From NCBI GenBank assembly GCA_963722575.1, contig CAVRNR010000003.1:310001-374000 (forward strand): a stretch of DNA of 64,000 bases, read 5' to 3'. Under the pieces are notes generated by a model that was given only the letters and a program-made list of their open reading frames with translations, did not search any database and was not told where the DNA came from. A program made the position numbers and the translations under genes. The stretch is from Fen-178 sp963722575 (lineage in GTDB: Bacteria; Acidobacteriota; Terriglobia; Bryobacterales; Bryobacteraceae). Below, piece by piece: positions 50,540 through 58,849 of the stretch. Numbering within the stretch: position 1 is the first letter of the stretch; each line of letters begins with the position of its first letter.

Positions 50540-51430
50540 ATGTGGAAATGCCTGGCGATACTCGCTGTGTTCTTGTTGATCGGTGAGGCAGCCCCGCCAG
50601 TTCCAGGGCAGGCAGCCGACAGCTCCACTGGCGCAAGCAGTGCCATCCAGCGCCAGGCCAGCCCCCACAACGAACCAACCGCTAAACCTTCGCCCTCGTT
50701 CAATGCGGCACGCTCCCCAAAACATGATGCAGCCGGAGACGGGCAAGCAAAGGACAATGCAGAGCATCCCGTAGCCGTCAGCAAACTGCCCACCGTGACG
50801 ATAGCAAGAGACTGGGGGATCTGGGCTTTCAGCGGCCTCTTGGTAGTAGTTGGACTCTTGCAGGTGCTGCTCCTGTTTAGAACGCTTAGGGCTATAAAGC
50901 GTCAAGGGGACCACATGGAGCGCCAAACCAAATTGATGGAAGGACAAGCCGCCATTCAAGCGGCTGGTATGCAGCAGTGGGTGGACGTTGGAACTAAGGG
51001 CGTGGGGAGCCCTGAACTTTTGAAAACAACTTCCGTAGCTCATCTCAAGTTTGAGGCCGTCAATAATACCGCTTTCCCCGTGACGATTCAGAGAATTGTT
51101 ACGAAAGTTAGCGTCCGCGCGAATGAGTGGGATACGTTTACCGTTGACGCCCGTGCGATCTTGCCACCAAGCGGAAAAGGCAGGAGCAGCAACGCGTACC
51201 CCTTTTACATCCCGATGAAGTTGGAAGATGACGCCGAAGCGGAGCGGTTTAAGCGGGGAACGATTCTCACGATAAATGGTGAGGTTACTTTCGAAGACTG
51301 TTTGCAAAAGACTTGCGTTCAGCGTTTCAGCGGGCTCTATGCGTGTGGGCCTGGTCGCTTCGAGTACCTGGAGCCTCTTGGGATAGTCCCGGACCAGCAA
51401 AAGGAACGGGACGATCAGGACCCAAATTAG
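50540..51430 (+). CDS. Unknown membrane protein with coiled coil
   Basis: The 296-residue product starts at ATG 50540, with a hydrophobic N-terminus (LAILAVFLLIGEAA), a Ser/Pro/Ala-rich stretch to residue 75, a second membrane helix at about 92-113 (WAFSGLLVVVGLLQVLLLF), and a helical, coiled-coil-like stretch (KRQGDHMERQTKLMEGQAAIQ, 120-140). The remainder has beta-rich character (VAHLKFEAVNNTAFPVTIQ). Proteins of this layout are often unnamed and in accessory regions. TACAAT lies eight bases upstream, suggesting leaderless expression. Local GC is lower than in the flanks. Confidence 0.6.
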   Translation: MWKCLAILAVFLLIGEAAPPVPGQAADSSTGASSAIQRQASPHNEPTAKPSPSFNAARSPKHDAAGDGQAKDNAEHPVAVSKLPTVTIARDWGIWAFSGLLVVVGLLQVLLLFRTLRAIKRQGDHMERQTKLMEGQAAIQAAGMQQWVDVGTKGVGSPELLKTTSVAHLKFEAVNNTAFPVTIQRIVTKVSVRANEWDTFTVDARAILPPSGKGRSSNAYPFYIPMKLEDDAEAERFKRGTILTINGEVTFEDCLQKTCVQRFSGLYACGPGRFEYLEPLGIVPDQQKERDDQDPN

Positions 51431-51460
51431 GGCAACAATATCGGTGACGCACCCATCGAT

Positions 51461-52138
51461 ATGAGCTATTCTATTGCTTGTACTGAGGAGTACGTCTCCG
51501 AATCGCCATCTGGGCCGGAAGGAGAGGTCTTGGAATTTCGCCTGATTTACCAGGGAGGACTGAAGGCGGGGAGTGGAAGAGAGGGCCGCGCAGAGGAGAA
51601 ACATCGCATCCGAAGGCAGTTCCACGGGCAATTAAAGGAGCTGTGGAGGGATGACCCCAGGTTGAGCGTACAGCTAAACCCGGTACTCACCAAGAACGAA
51701 GGCGACATCCCGCGCTCGATTGTGGACTTGAAGGCCAGCGACTATGAGCGATGCGGGTACCGATTCCTTCCGCTGATTCGGAAAGAGGATGGGTTCACTT
51801 GTTCACTTGACATATTGTTCCTACGTCGTGATATTCCTGGAAACTTGGTAAGAAGCGGGGGCGATATTGACAATCGTCTTAAGGTTCTCATAGATGCCTT
51901 AAGGATGCCAGAAAACTGCTCAGAGCTACGCGGATGTTCGCCGGCTCCGGATGAGAACCCGTTTTTTTGCCTGTTGGAAGATGACGATCTGGTGACTGGC
52001 ATAACGGTCACTACCGACAGATTATTGCGGCCTAGACACGAGGCCGAGCACATCCATGATGTTTGTCTGGTCATCCACGTAAACACGAAAACCACAGATT
52101 ACCCGAACATCCCTATAATAAAGGGTTGGTCGATATGA
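51461..52138 (+). CDS. RusA-like Holliday-junction-resolvase-fold protein (putative)
   Basis: The 225-residue protein has a segment that resembles RusA: SLDILFLRRDI, then GGDIDNRLKVLIDALRMP with Asp135 and Asp137, then LLEDDDLVTGITV with the third acidic position near residues 174-176. In E. coli RusA the Asp70-Asp72 and Asp91 triad lies in just this spacing pattern (DLDN then DDxxV). An N-terminal part of about 110 residues and a 14-residue insert are unusual. RusA proteins cut DNA junctions and are phage-borne. No ribosome site is obvious at 51461. Assignment is by motif only. Confidence 0.55.
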   Translation: MSYSIACTEEYVSESPSGPEGEVLEFRLIYQGGLKAGSGREGRAEEKHRIRRQFHGQLKELWRDDPRLSVQLNPVLTKNEGDIPRSIVDLKASDYERCGYRFLPLIRKEDGFTCSLDILFLRRDIPGNLVRSGGDIDNRLKVLIDALRMPENCSELRGCSPAPDENPFFCLLEDDDLVTGITVTTDRLLRPRHEAEHIHDVCLVIHVNTKTTDYPNIPIIKGWSI

Positions 52139-52186
52139 AATCAGGCAGCCTCCGCTGGGAGGGCACGCCAAGACCGCAGTGACGTA

Positions 52187-52417
52187 ATGCCGGCTCGACT
52201 AAAGCAGCAACTATTACTTCGTGCGCCATCCCAAATAGGGCAATTCTGGCTGAAGTTCGTCTACGAAAAAACTATAGGGGCTACGCGGTTCCCGAGGCCG
52301 TTCCGGTACGCAAATCAGGAGGCTTCGCTTCTGGAATTCATGCCGTACCTCGCTTGGGAGTACGCCAAGTTGGGATATTCAACACTGAAACGCGGGGCGA
52401 GAGAGCAGAAGAACTGA
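52187..52417 (+). CDS. Short unrecognised ORF
   Basis: This 76-residue frame reads LLLRAPSQIGQFWLKFVYEKTIGATRF, then YANQEASLLEFMPYLAWEYAKLGYS. Its aromatic content looks protein-like but I cannot name a family, and no ribosome site precedes the ATG. It may be a piece of a larger gene or the end of the neighbouring cassette. Low confidence. Confidence 0.3.
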   Translation: MPARLKQQLLLRAPSQIGQFWLKFVYEKTIGATRFPRPFRYANQEASLLEFMPYLAWEYAKLGYSTLKRGAREQKN

Positions 52418-52607
52418 AGCTTTACAACTACTCAAGGACCGCCCCTGGTAAATATTCGGCTGCATCCCCTGGGGTTGCGGCCAAGGGTGCTAGGGCAAGG
52501 TGGTGGAAGCCGAAACCAAGATCGGGCCACTAGCCCTCAGAATCCTCCGCGTCGCCCTCTAAGGGGCGTCCCGCTTCAGCCTCGTATACCAAGATTAGGA
52601 CCACCTC

Positions 52608-53732
52608 TCATGGGCGAAGGACGGGCCGGCCGGCGGTGTTGGCGGGAGGGCGGTTGATGTGCCACACCAAGATGGCGCCGACGCTGTAGTTCCAGACCGA
52701 AGCGATGAGAATGCCGGCCAGCGAGGCCAGCATCCAGCGCACGCCCATTGCGGAGAGACCGCTGGCCACGCGCAGGTTCAGATAGAGGCCCAGCGAGCAC
52801 GCCAGCGCGAACAAGGCCAGACCGGAGAGCCAGTGCCAGCCGCGCAGGCGCCGGTGGCGGAAAGTGATCCGGTTGTCGCCGGCGTAGTTGAGTCCGATCA
52901 CCAGCAGGCTGGAGGTCACCTGGGCCGTATCGAACGTCAGACGCCCGAAATAGAGCAAGAACCCCATGAGCACCAACTGGGCGACGACGCCGACGGCGCC
53001 GATCATGCCGAACAGAGCGTAGCGGACCGGAATCCATTCGCCAACCAGCTTGTGCAACAGCAGCTCCAGGTATTCGAGCCCCACGACGAGGTCGAGCTTG
53101 CTTTGCCCGTGGAGGCGCTTGCGAAACGTGTAACCAACTTCCTGGATGCGAACCGGGCGTTTGGAGGAGGCCAGCAGGTCGACCAGGATTTTGAAGCCCA
53201 CGCAACTGAGGCGGCGGACCACTTCATCGAGGTAGTCGCGGCGCAAAGCGAAGAAGCCGCTCATGGGGTCGGAGACATCGGCGTGGCAGACCAGGGCGCT
53301 TAAGCGCCGTCCCAACTGGCTCAAAGCTCCGCGAGCCCATGAGAGATCTCCCGTGCTGCCGCCCTCCCGGTGGCGGGTGCCGGCAACCAGGTCGACGTCG
53401 CCGGTCCGCAGGCGCCGCAGCATCTCGGGCAGGACGGTTTCGTCGTGCTGCATGTCGCCGTCCATCGCCGCCAGGTAGGGCGCGTTGCTGGCCATCATGC
53501 CCTCGACGACGGCCGAAGAGAGGCCGCGGCGGTTGATGCGGTGCACCAGGCGCACGCGGGGGTTGGCGCGAGAGAGCTCGAGCACTTGGCGGGCAGTGCC
53601 GTCGGGGGAATCGTCGTCCACGAAGATCAGCTCGCAGTCGATGCCTTCGAGGGCGGAGAATACCGCGTCGGCGACGGGCCGCACGTTCTCGATCTCGTTG
53701 AATGTCGGGATCACGACGGCGAGTTCGGGCAT
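52608..53732 (-). CDS. Polyprenol-phosphate glycosyltransferase (GT2) fused to GtrA domain
   Basis: The 374-residue product starts at MPELAVVIPTFNEIENVRPVA, a GT2 fold of the dolichol-phosphate mannosyltransferase group: the metal motif DDDSPDGTA (residues 39-47) and MDGDMQHD near 100. From about residue 230 follow four hydrophobic spans of the GtrA type (FGMIGAVGVVAQLVLMGF; LLVIGLNYAGDNRITF). It transfers a sugar to undecaprenyl phosphate and may flip it, for cell-surface glycan modification. The longer frame reaching 54908 is only an overlap with the upstream gene. It lies two bases downstream of a membrane glycosyltransferase-like gene. Confidence 0.88.
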   Translation of the reverse strand: MPELAVVIPTFNEIENVRPVADAVFSALEGIDCELIFVDDDSPDGTARQVLELSRANPRVRLVHRINRRGLSSAVVEGMMASNAPYLAAMDGDMQHDETVLPEMLRRLRTGDVDLVAGTRHREGGSTGDLSWARGALSQLGRRLSALVCHADVSDPMSGFFALRRDYLDEVVRRLSCVGFKILVDLLASSKRPVRIQEVGYTFRKRLHGQSKLDLVVGLEYLELLLHKLVGEWIPVRYALFGMIGAVGVVAQLVLMGFLLYFGRLTFDTAQVTSSLLVIGLNYAGDNRITFRHRRLRGWHWLSGLALFALACSLGLYLNLRVASGLSAMGVRWMLASLAGILIASVWNYSVGAILVWHINRPPANTAGRPVLRP

Positions 53733-53734
53733 GG

Positions 53735-55252
53735 TTACTGGGATCCACCGACGCGGCAGACCCTGAGCGAGTCGTTCTGATAGGGACAGTCGAGACCCAG
53801 GACTCCCGGCTGCTCCAGCACCAGCCAGTCGACTCCAAATCGTGCGTGCAGGCGCTGGAAATCCCGCGCCCCGAAGTGCTCCCATCCCGACTGCGCCTGC
53901 ACCTGCTCCAGCCACAGCGGCGCCAGGCGGGGCACTTGGGTGACGACCGAGGCGTCCTTGGTGACGTCCGCCAGACTGCTGCGTTCGGCCAGCGCGCGAA
54001 AGCTGTGAAAGTCCTCGCCGGGCCGTTCCATGTAATCCGGGCCGATGGCGAAGAAGCTGGTGACGGGCGTGTTCTCGCGAATCCAATCGAAGGCTTGCAA
54101 CCACCGGTTGGAAGGGACCGTATCGGGAAACTCGAGATGAGCGGAGGCGGAATAGGTCTGACGCTGCGCGAAAAACATCACCGCGGCAAGCGGCAGCACC
54201 AGAACCGCCCAGCGCAGCCGGCCGGTGCGCTGCAGTTTCTGCCCCAGCAGTCCGCCCGCGAGCAGCACGAACAGCAGATAGAGCAAGTGCAGAAAGCGCA
54301 TGGGTTGAAAGGACTCCAGGCGGGCGAGGTTCCGGGGAGCCAGCAGCACGATGGCCACGCCAAGCTGGAAGACCCCGTAGACGGCCAGGCGTGTCGCCAG
54401 ATGCGCCAGCACGGGATTGCGGTCGCGTATCCCGAGGCGGCGAAACCACCAAAGGAAGGCCAGCGGAGCAAAGACGCCCAGCCACTCGTACCACTCCCAG
54501 CGCGAGAGAAAGTAGTAGGCTCGCGTATCGGCGGCTACATACCAGGCTTTGGATACCGGGCCGAAAACCCAGCTCAAAGGCATCAGCGCGAAAGCGGCGG
54601 GCCAGGCCGGCGCCGCCGCTGGTTTCCATGCCAGGAGAAGGCAGAAAGAGATTCCGTAACAAGCCATCATGGGGTGAAACGCCACCGCGAGAACCAGCCA
54701 CGCGCCGGCCGGCAGCCATTTCCAATCGAGCACGGCAAGGATGGCGGCCAGGATGGCAGCCGTCGCCATGGCGCGGGGATGAAGATTCTGATCCACCAGG
54801 TAGAGGGCCGTTCCCGCGACGGGCAGGGTCAGCAACACCGCTACCAGCGTGACCCCGGACCACTGCGCCCAGGTCTCGCGGAACAAGCGGCGCCCGATCC
54901 GCAAACATCCCCAGAGTATGAAGAAGATGGTCAGGGCATGCAGAGCCAGGATGACGATCCCGGCGGGCACATGCGACAGGTGGATCAAACCGGCCACCGC
55001 TTTGTCGAAGACGGTGGCCTGCAACTGGAGCGCGAAGAAATCCGCGTCATGAGGGTACAGCGCGGGCGCCAGATCGTGCTTGATGGCGCTGAGATACACG
55101 CCGTCATCCTCGCACCCCGGATGGTAGCCCGCGATCGCGAGGCCGAACGCCGTAAGCGACAGGAGCGCGAAAACGTCGCGCAGCAACGGATGGTTTTTCA
55201 ACGCGATTTTCGTTCGCCCCTCCTGGCCGGCGCCCACCATACACTTATACAT
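53735..55252 (-). CDS. Multi-pass membrane protein, GT-C-like
   Basis: The 505-residue product has about 11 hydrophobic spans and a C-terminal soluble part of around 110 residues (TVPSNRWLQAFDWIRENTPVTSFFAIGPD; LPLEQVQAQSGWEHFG). The pattern resembles GT-C glycosyltransferases and DUF6798-like or unnamed polysaccharide membrane proteins: an acidic first periplasmic loop (GCEDDGVYLSAIKHD) is consistent with the metal-binding EDD-like motif. It precedes the GT2-GtrA gene by two bases, so both may serve a surface-glycan pathway using polyprenyl-linked sugars. The family call is not firm. Confidence 0.65.
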   Translation of the reverse strand: MYKCMVGAGQEGRTKIALKNHPLLRDVFALLSLTAFGLAIAGYHPGCEDDGVYLSAIKHDLAPALYPHDADFFALQLQATVFDKAVAGLIHLSHVPAGIVILALHALTIFFILWGCLRIGRRLFRETWAQWSGVTLVAVLLTLPVAGTALYLVDQNLHPRAMATAAILAAILAVLDWKWLPAGAWLVLAVAFHPMMACYGISFCLLLAWKPAAAPAWPAAFALMPLSWVFGPVSKAWYVAADTRAYYFLSRWEWYEWLGVFAPLAFLWWFRRLGIRDRNPVLAHLATRLAVYGVFQLGVAIVLLAPRNLARLESFQPMRFLHLLYLLFVLLAGGLLGQKLQRTGRLRWAVLVLPLAAVMFFAQRQTYSASAHLEFPDTVPSNRWLQAFDWIRENTPVTSFFAIGPDYMERPGEDFHSFRALAERSSLADVTKDASVVTQVPRLAPLWLEQVQAQSGWEHFGARDFQRLHARFGVDWLVLEQPGVLGLDCPYQNDSLRVCRVGGSQ

Positions 55253-55344
55253 CGACTGCTTCCATTGTACGCGCTTGTCTCACTTCTTCATCCCCAGCGA
55301 GTCCCGGCGGCTGGATGCCATAAACTAATAGAAGTAGAGGAACC

Positions 55345-56316
55345 GTGAGTGCCCTTGGACGCCGCAACCCCATGCGGGATTACTTCTCCAGACGCGAAGT
55401 TATAGAGTGCGCGGCGGCGCTGTGCGGCGTCCGGTTTGCCCGTGGTCAGGACGCGCCGGTTTTTTCCGCGGATGTGAAAGTAGTCAATGTGCTGGCGACG
55501 GTGCGGAACAGGACCGGATCGCTGGCCGGCAATCTCAAGCAGGACGATTTCTTGTTGTCCGAAGACGGCCGCCCGCAGACCATCCGCTATTTCGCGCGCG
55601 AGAGCGACTTGCCGCTGATGCTCGGCCTGCTGGTGGACACCAGCGGCAGCCAGCGGCGCGTGCTGGACGCCGAGCGCGGCGCCAGTCTGCGCTTCCTGGA
55701 CCAGGTGGTCCGGGAAAAAAAAGACCGGGTTTTCATCATGCAGTTCGCGAGCGCCGTCCAGATGCGCCAGGCGCTCACTTCCTCGGTCGCCAAATTGGAC
55801 GATGCGCTGGCCTACGTGGACACCGAGACCCAGCGCCAGTTGCAAATGCAGCATGGCGGCGGCACTCTGCTTTACGATGCCGTGGCCCAGGCGTCCGATG
55901 AGGTCATGAAGAAGCTGAGCGGCCGGAAAGCTCTGATCGTGCTCTCCGATGGCGTGGACCTCGGCAGCTACGGCACTCTGCAGGATGCGGTGGAGGCGGC
56001 CGAGCGCGCCGACACGCTCATCTATTCGATTCTGTACTCCGACCCGGGCGCCTATGGCGTTTTCGGAGGCCGCGACGGCAAGCGCGTCTTGCAGCGCATG
56101 TCGAACGAAAGCGGCGGCAGCTTTTTCGAAGTCTCGAAGGAGCAAACCGTGGATCGGATGTTCGATATTCTGCAGGAGGAACTGCGCAACCAGTACAACC
56201 TGGGCTACGTGTCGGACAAGCCCATTACGATCTCGGAGTTTCGCACCATCCAACTTACGGTCAGGCAAAAGGGCCTCGTGGTGCAAGCCCGCCATCGGTA
56301 TTGGGCGGGGCGCTAG
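55345..56316 (+). CDS. Acidobacterial VWFA-related secreted protein
   Basis: The 323-residue product has a Tat-like N-terminus (FSRREVIECAAALCG) and the acidobacterial VWFA-related layout (TIGR03436): an N-terminal VVNVLATVRNRTGSLAGNLKQDDFLLSEDG, then LLVDTSGSQRR with the MIDAS DxSxS motif, VFIMQFASAVQMRQ, and KALIVLSDGVDLGS. It likely binds a divalent metal and a protein partner outside the cytoplasm. GAGGAA precedes GTG 55345; ATG 55372 is an alternative. It is divergent from the glycosyltransferase-like gene. Confidence 0.88.
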   Translation: MSALGRRNPMRDYFSRREVIECAAALCGVRFARGQDAPVFSADVKVVNVLATVRNRTGSLAGNLKQDDFLLSEDGRPQTIRYFARESDLPLMLGLLVDTSGSQRRVLDAERGASLRFLDQVVREKKDRVFIMQFASAVQMRQALTSSVAKLDDALAYVDTETQRQLQMQHGGGTLLYDAVAQASDEVMKKLSGRKALIVLSDGVDLGSYGTLQDAVEAAERADTLIYSILYSDPGAYGVFGGRDGKRVLQRMSNESGGSFFEVSKEQTVDRMFDILQEELRNQYNLGYVSDKPITISEFRTIQLTVRQKGLVVQARHRYWAGR

Positions 56317-56528
56317 GCGACGCTCGCCTCCTGGCACCGAAGCAGCACTTCGCGGTAGAGATCGGGAATGTTCAGACCGGCCGCGCGGCGCTCCAGTTCA
56401 TCCAGCCTGTGGAGCAGATCGCTCCGCGGGGCGGAAAGATCCTCGACGTCGGCGCGGGCCAAAACCCACAGCAAATGCTCCGCCGCCCGAACGACTTCGG
56501 CTGCTTCCGGAGACCCCATTGCACCCAT
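56313..56528 (-). CDS. Small protein of unknown function
   Basis: This 71-residue frame has a helical, Leu/Glu/Arg-rich sequence (AAEHLLWVLARADVEDL; LHRLDELERRAAGLNIPDLYREVLL) that could be a real small cytoplasmic protein. It converges with and overlaps the VWA stop by four bases. It lies in front of the metallophosphoesterase gene's end. I do not recognise it, and GC-rich DNA of this sort often gives such frames by chance. Confidence 0.35.
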   Translation of the reverse strand: MGAMGSPEAAEVVRAAEHLLWVLARADVEDLSAPRSDLLHRLDELERRAAGLNIPDLYREVLLRCQEASVA

Positions 56529-56552
56529 TTTGCGCTAGATTCCGGCGCATTG

Positions 56553-57461
56553 CTATGGGCCAAAAGAGCCATGCGGAACGGGGATTCTCGATTTCTCCGG
56601 CGCGGACTCTCGTGGCTCTCGCTCGACCAGACCGGCCATGCCCCACTCCGATAGCTTCGTCATGCGGCCCTGCCCGTGCGGCGGACCCGCTTCCCGGATC
56701 TGAAAGTCGATGCTGTGGGCGTGTACTTCGACCAATGCGTGTCCGAAGAACCAACCGTCTTGGTAGAGTCCGGACAATCGCAGTTGTCCGCCCGAGCTCG
56801 GCATGGAGACGTACGTAACGCCTTCGAGTTCGAGACGCAGCAGTTGGTGAATATGTCCGGCGACCACATACTGGACGCCGTACCGCCGGGCAAGCTGGTG
56901 CAACGCGAAGTTTGGATTCCGGAGCGCCACGTCGACCAGCCAGGATGGACGGTGCATAACGATCGTCTTCACCGGCTGCCCGGCATGGGCTTTCAAGTCC
57001 GTTTCCAGGAAAACCAGTTCCTGGGCCGGCAACTCCTCGGACCGGCTATTGTCGAGGATTGTGAAATGCGCCCGTCCGTAATCGAAACTGTAGTGCCGGG
57101 GGTGCGCGGCGTACTGCTGGAACAGCCGCTCCGATGCCGGAGACCAGATGTCGTGGCTGCCGGGCGCGAGATAGAGTGGATAGCGCCGGAAAAGCCGGAA
57201 AAGCCGGCTGACTTGCAGCCACTCCGCCTCCGCGGTGGCGTCGTTCATCCCCTGGATGGTGTCACCCACAGCGGCCACGAACGCGGGGTTTTCGGCCGCC
57301 AGTTCCTTCCACACCTGTTCGTAGACACCCCTTTGGGCCTCTCCAGTCCGGTCGCCCAGAATCGCGAAGCGGAAGGAATCGGGCGCCGGGGCTCCCCAGG
57401 CACACAGTGGAAGGCTAAGGAGCAACCCGCCGAAGACGAGAGCGCGCCTCGACCGGTTCAT
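56553..57461 (-). CDS. Secreted metallophosphoesterase
   Basis: The 302-residue product starts at ATG 57461, which overlaps the GH28 stop by four bases. It has a signal peptide (VFGGLLLSLPLCAWG) and calcineurin-type motifs: GDRT (36-39), GDTIQG (66-71), PGSHDIW (a GNHD variant with Ser), MHRPSW and AGHIHQ. These supply the two metal ions of a phosphomonoesterase or phosphodiesterase. As the last gene of a pectin-type cluster, it may act on phosphorylated products or be unrelated. A longer frame toward 57725 runs through the GH28 gene and is not real. Confidence 0.85.
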   Translation of the reverse strand: MNRSRRALVFGGLLLSLPLCAWGAPAPDSFRFAILGDRTGEAQRGVYEQVWKELAAENPAFVAAVGDTIQGMNDATAEAEWLQVSRLFRLFRRYPLYLAPGSHDIWSPASERLFQQYAAHPRHYSFDYGRAHFTILDNSRSEELPAQELVFLETDLKAHAGQPVKTIVMHRPSWLVDVALRNPNFALHQLARRYGVQYVVAGHIHQLLRLELEGVTYVSMPSSGGQLRLSGLYQDGWFFGHALVEVHAHSIDFQIREAGPPHGQGRMTKLSEWGMAGLVEREPRESAPEKSRIPVPHGSFGP

Positions 57462-58804
57462 TCGACGTTCTTTTTCGTAATCGGGTCGCCGTTCTTGACC
57501 GTGAGCTTCAAACCCGACAGATCCACGTTGCGCACGTTTTCGATCGCGAAGCCCCTGTCGGCCGTGATGTTGCACTTCTCGAACTTCACGTTCTGGATCG
57601 GGCTGCCGGCCAACCCGTGCATGATACCCACGGTTTTCACCGTCCCCGTGACGTTGCGAATGGTCACGTTGCGCACGATCGGCAGCACCTTCGCGGGCGG
57701 CGCGATGGGCGGCACCATGCGCCACTCCATGTTGAACTCAAACGCCACGCGAGTATTCCTGAGCACGATATCGCTGTAGGTAATGTTCTCGACCACGCCG
57801 CCGCGGCTGGGCTGGGTCTTAAAGCGGATGGGTGCCCAGTTGTCGGAATCCATCACGCAATGCCGCGTGATGACGTTGCGGATGCCGCCCGATGTCTCGC
57901 TGCCCATGGCCACCCCGCCCTGCCCATAGTGCATGCGGCTGTTCTCGACGATGATGTCCTCCGACGGCCGGTTGACGCGCAGGCCGTCGGCGTCCTTGCC
58001 GGACTTGATCGTGATGCAGTCGTCGTCCACGTCGATATCCACGTTGCGCACCCGCACCTTGCTGGAAGAATCGATGTCGATGCCATCCGAGCTGGGAATG
58101 TTGTGGTCGGCCCGAATGTCGAGGCCATCCACGATCACGTCGTGGGAATACAGAATGTGCAGGCACCAGATGGCCTGCTGCTTCAATCGCAAGCGGGTAA
58201 TCCGCACGCGTTTGCAATTCTGGAAGCAGATCATGCGCGGCCGTCCAAACCGCGGACCACCCTGCGGTGGGGCGCCGCGTCCGGCGGCGGGCTGCGGCCG
58301 TGGCTGCCGGCCCTGGCCCAGCGCCGCCGGCGCTCCGCGTCCCCGCCCAAACCCGCTTCGCTCGAGCCACAGGTCGCCGGACCCGTCGATGGTGCCTTCG
58401 CCACTGACATCCACGCCGGTCATATCGGTGAAGTTCAGCAGCGCCGAGGTCCACTCCCGCTCGATGCCTTCCCACCGCGTTTTCACCTGCGGATAGTCGC
58501 TCTGCTCGGTGGTCCCCTTCAACGTGCCGCCCTTCTCGATGTACAGATTCACTCCCTGTTTGAAGAACAGGGCGCCGGTGAGGAAGGTCCCTTCGGGCAC
58601 GACGACGGTGCCTCCGCCCTCTTTCGCCACCTTGTCGATCAACGCTTGGAGGGCCGTCGTATTGGATGTCTTGCCGTCGCCGGTGGCGCCAAAGCTGGTA
58701 ATCGTGAAACGCTTGGCCCCGCTAGCCGGGGCCTCGGCTCCGATGACGAGCAACGCCGCCACCAGGATCTGCCAACGAATGTTCTTCATAAGGTTGTCGC
58801 TCAC
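57458..58804 (-). CDS. Secreted GH28-type polygalacturonase
   Basis: The 448-residue right-handed beta-helix protein begins with a pectate-lyase-like N-terminus (FTITSFGATGDGKTSNTTALQALID, 33-57) and contains GH28 elements: SSDGID (238-243) in place of NTDG, DDDC (260-263) with the catalytic Asp pair, then YGQGG (293-297) where GHG is normal, and IRFKT (326-330) for RIK. The loss of the usual His and the Gly/Arg/Pro-rich insert at 152-190 are notable. The start is GTG 58804. It is in an operon with a GH106-like enzyme. It should hydrolyse galacturonan or rhamnogalacturonan. Confidence 0.85.
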   Translation of the reverse strand: MSDNLMKNIRWQILVAALLVIGAEAPASGAKRFTITSFGATGDGKTSNTTALQALIDKVAKEGGGTVVVPEGTFLTGALFFKQGVNLYIEKGGTLKGTTEQSDYPQVKTRWEGIEREWTSALLNFTDMTGVDVSGEGTIDGSGDLWLERSGFGRGRGAPAALGQGRQPRPQPAAGRGAPPQGGPRFGRPRMICFQNCKRVRITRLRLKQQAIWCLHILYSHDVIVDGLDIRADHNIPSSDGIDIDSSSKVRVRNVDIDVDDDCITIKSGKDADGLRVNRPSEDIIVENSRMHYGQGGVAMGSETSGGIRNVITRHCVMDSDNWAPIRFKTQPSRGGVVENITYSDIVLRNTRVAFEFNMEWRMVPPIAPPAKVLPIVRNVTIRNVTGTVKTVGIMHGLAGSPIQNVKFEKCNITADRGFAIENVRNVDLSGLKLTVKNGDPITKKNVE

Positions 58805-58849
58805 GTAGGACAGACGATCGCCTTTTGTCGTCTGTCAACCCCGCTATCC

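Noticed and set aside
51461..52138. A named phage-defence gene at the RusA-like locus
   Set aside because: The motifs point only to a RusA-type fold; nothing else nearby matches a known defence component.
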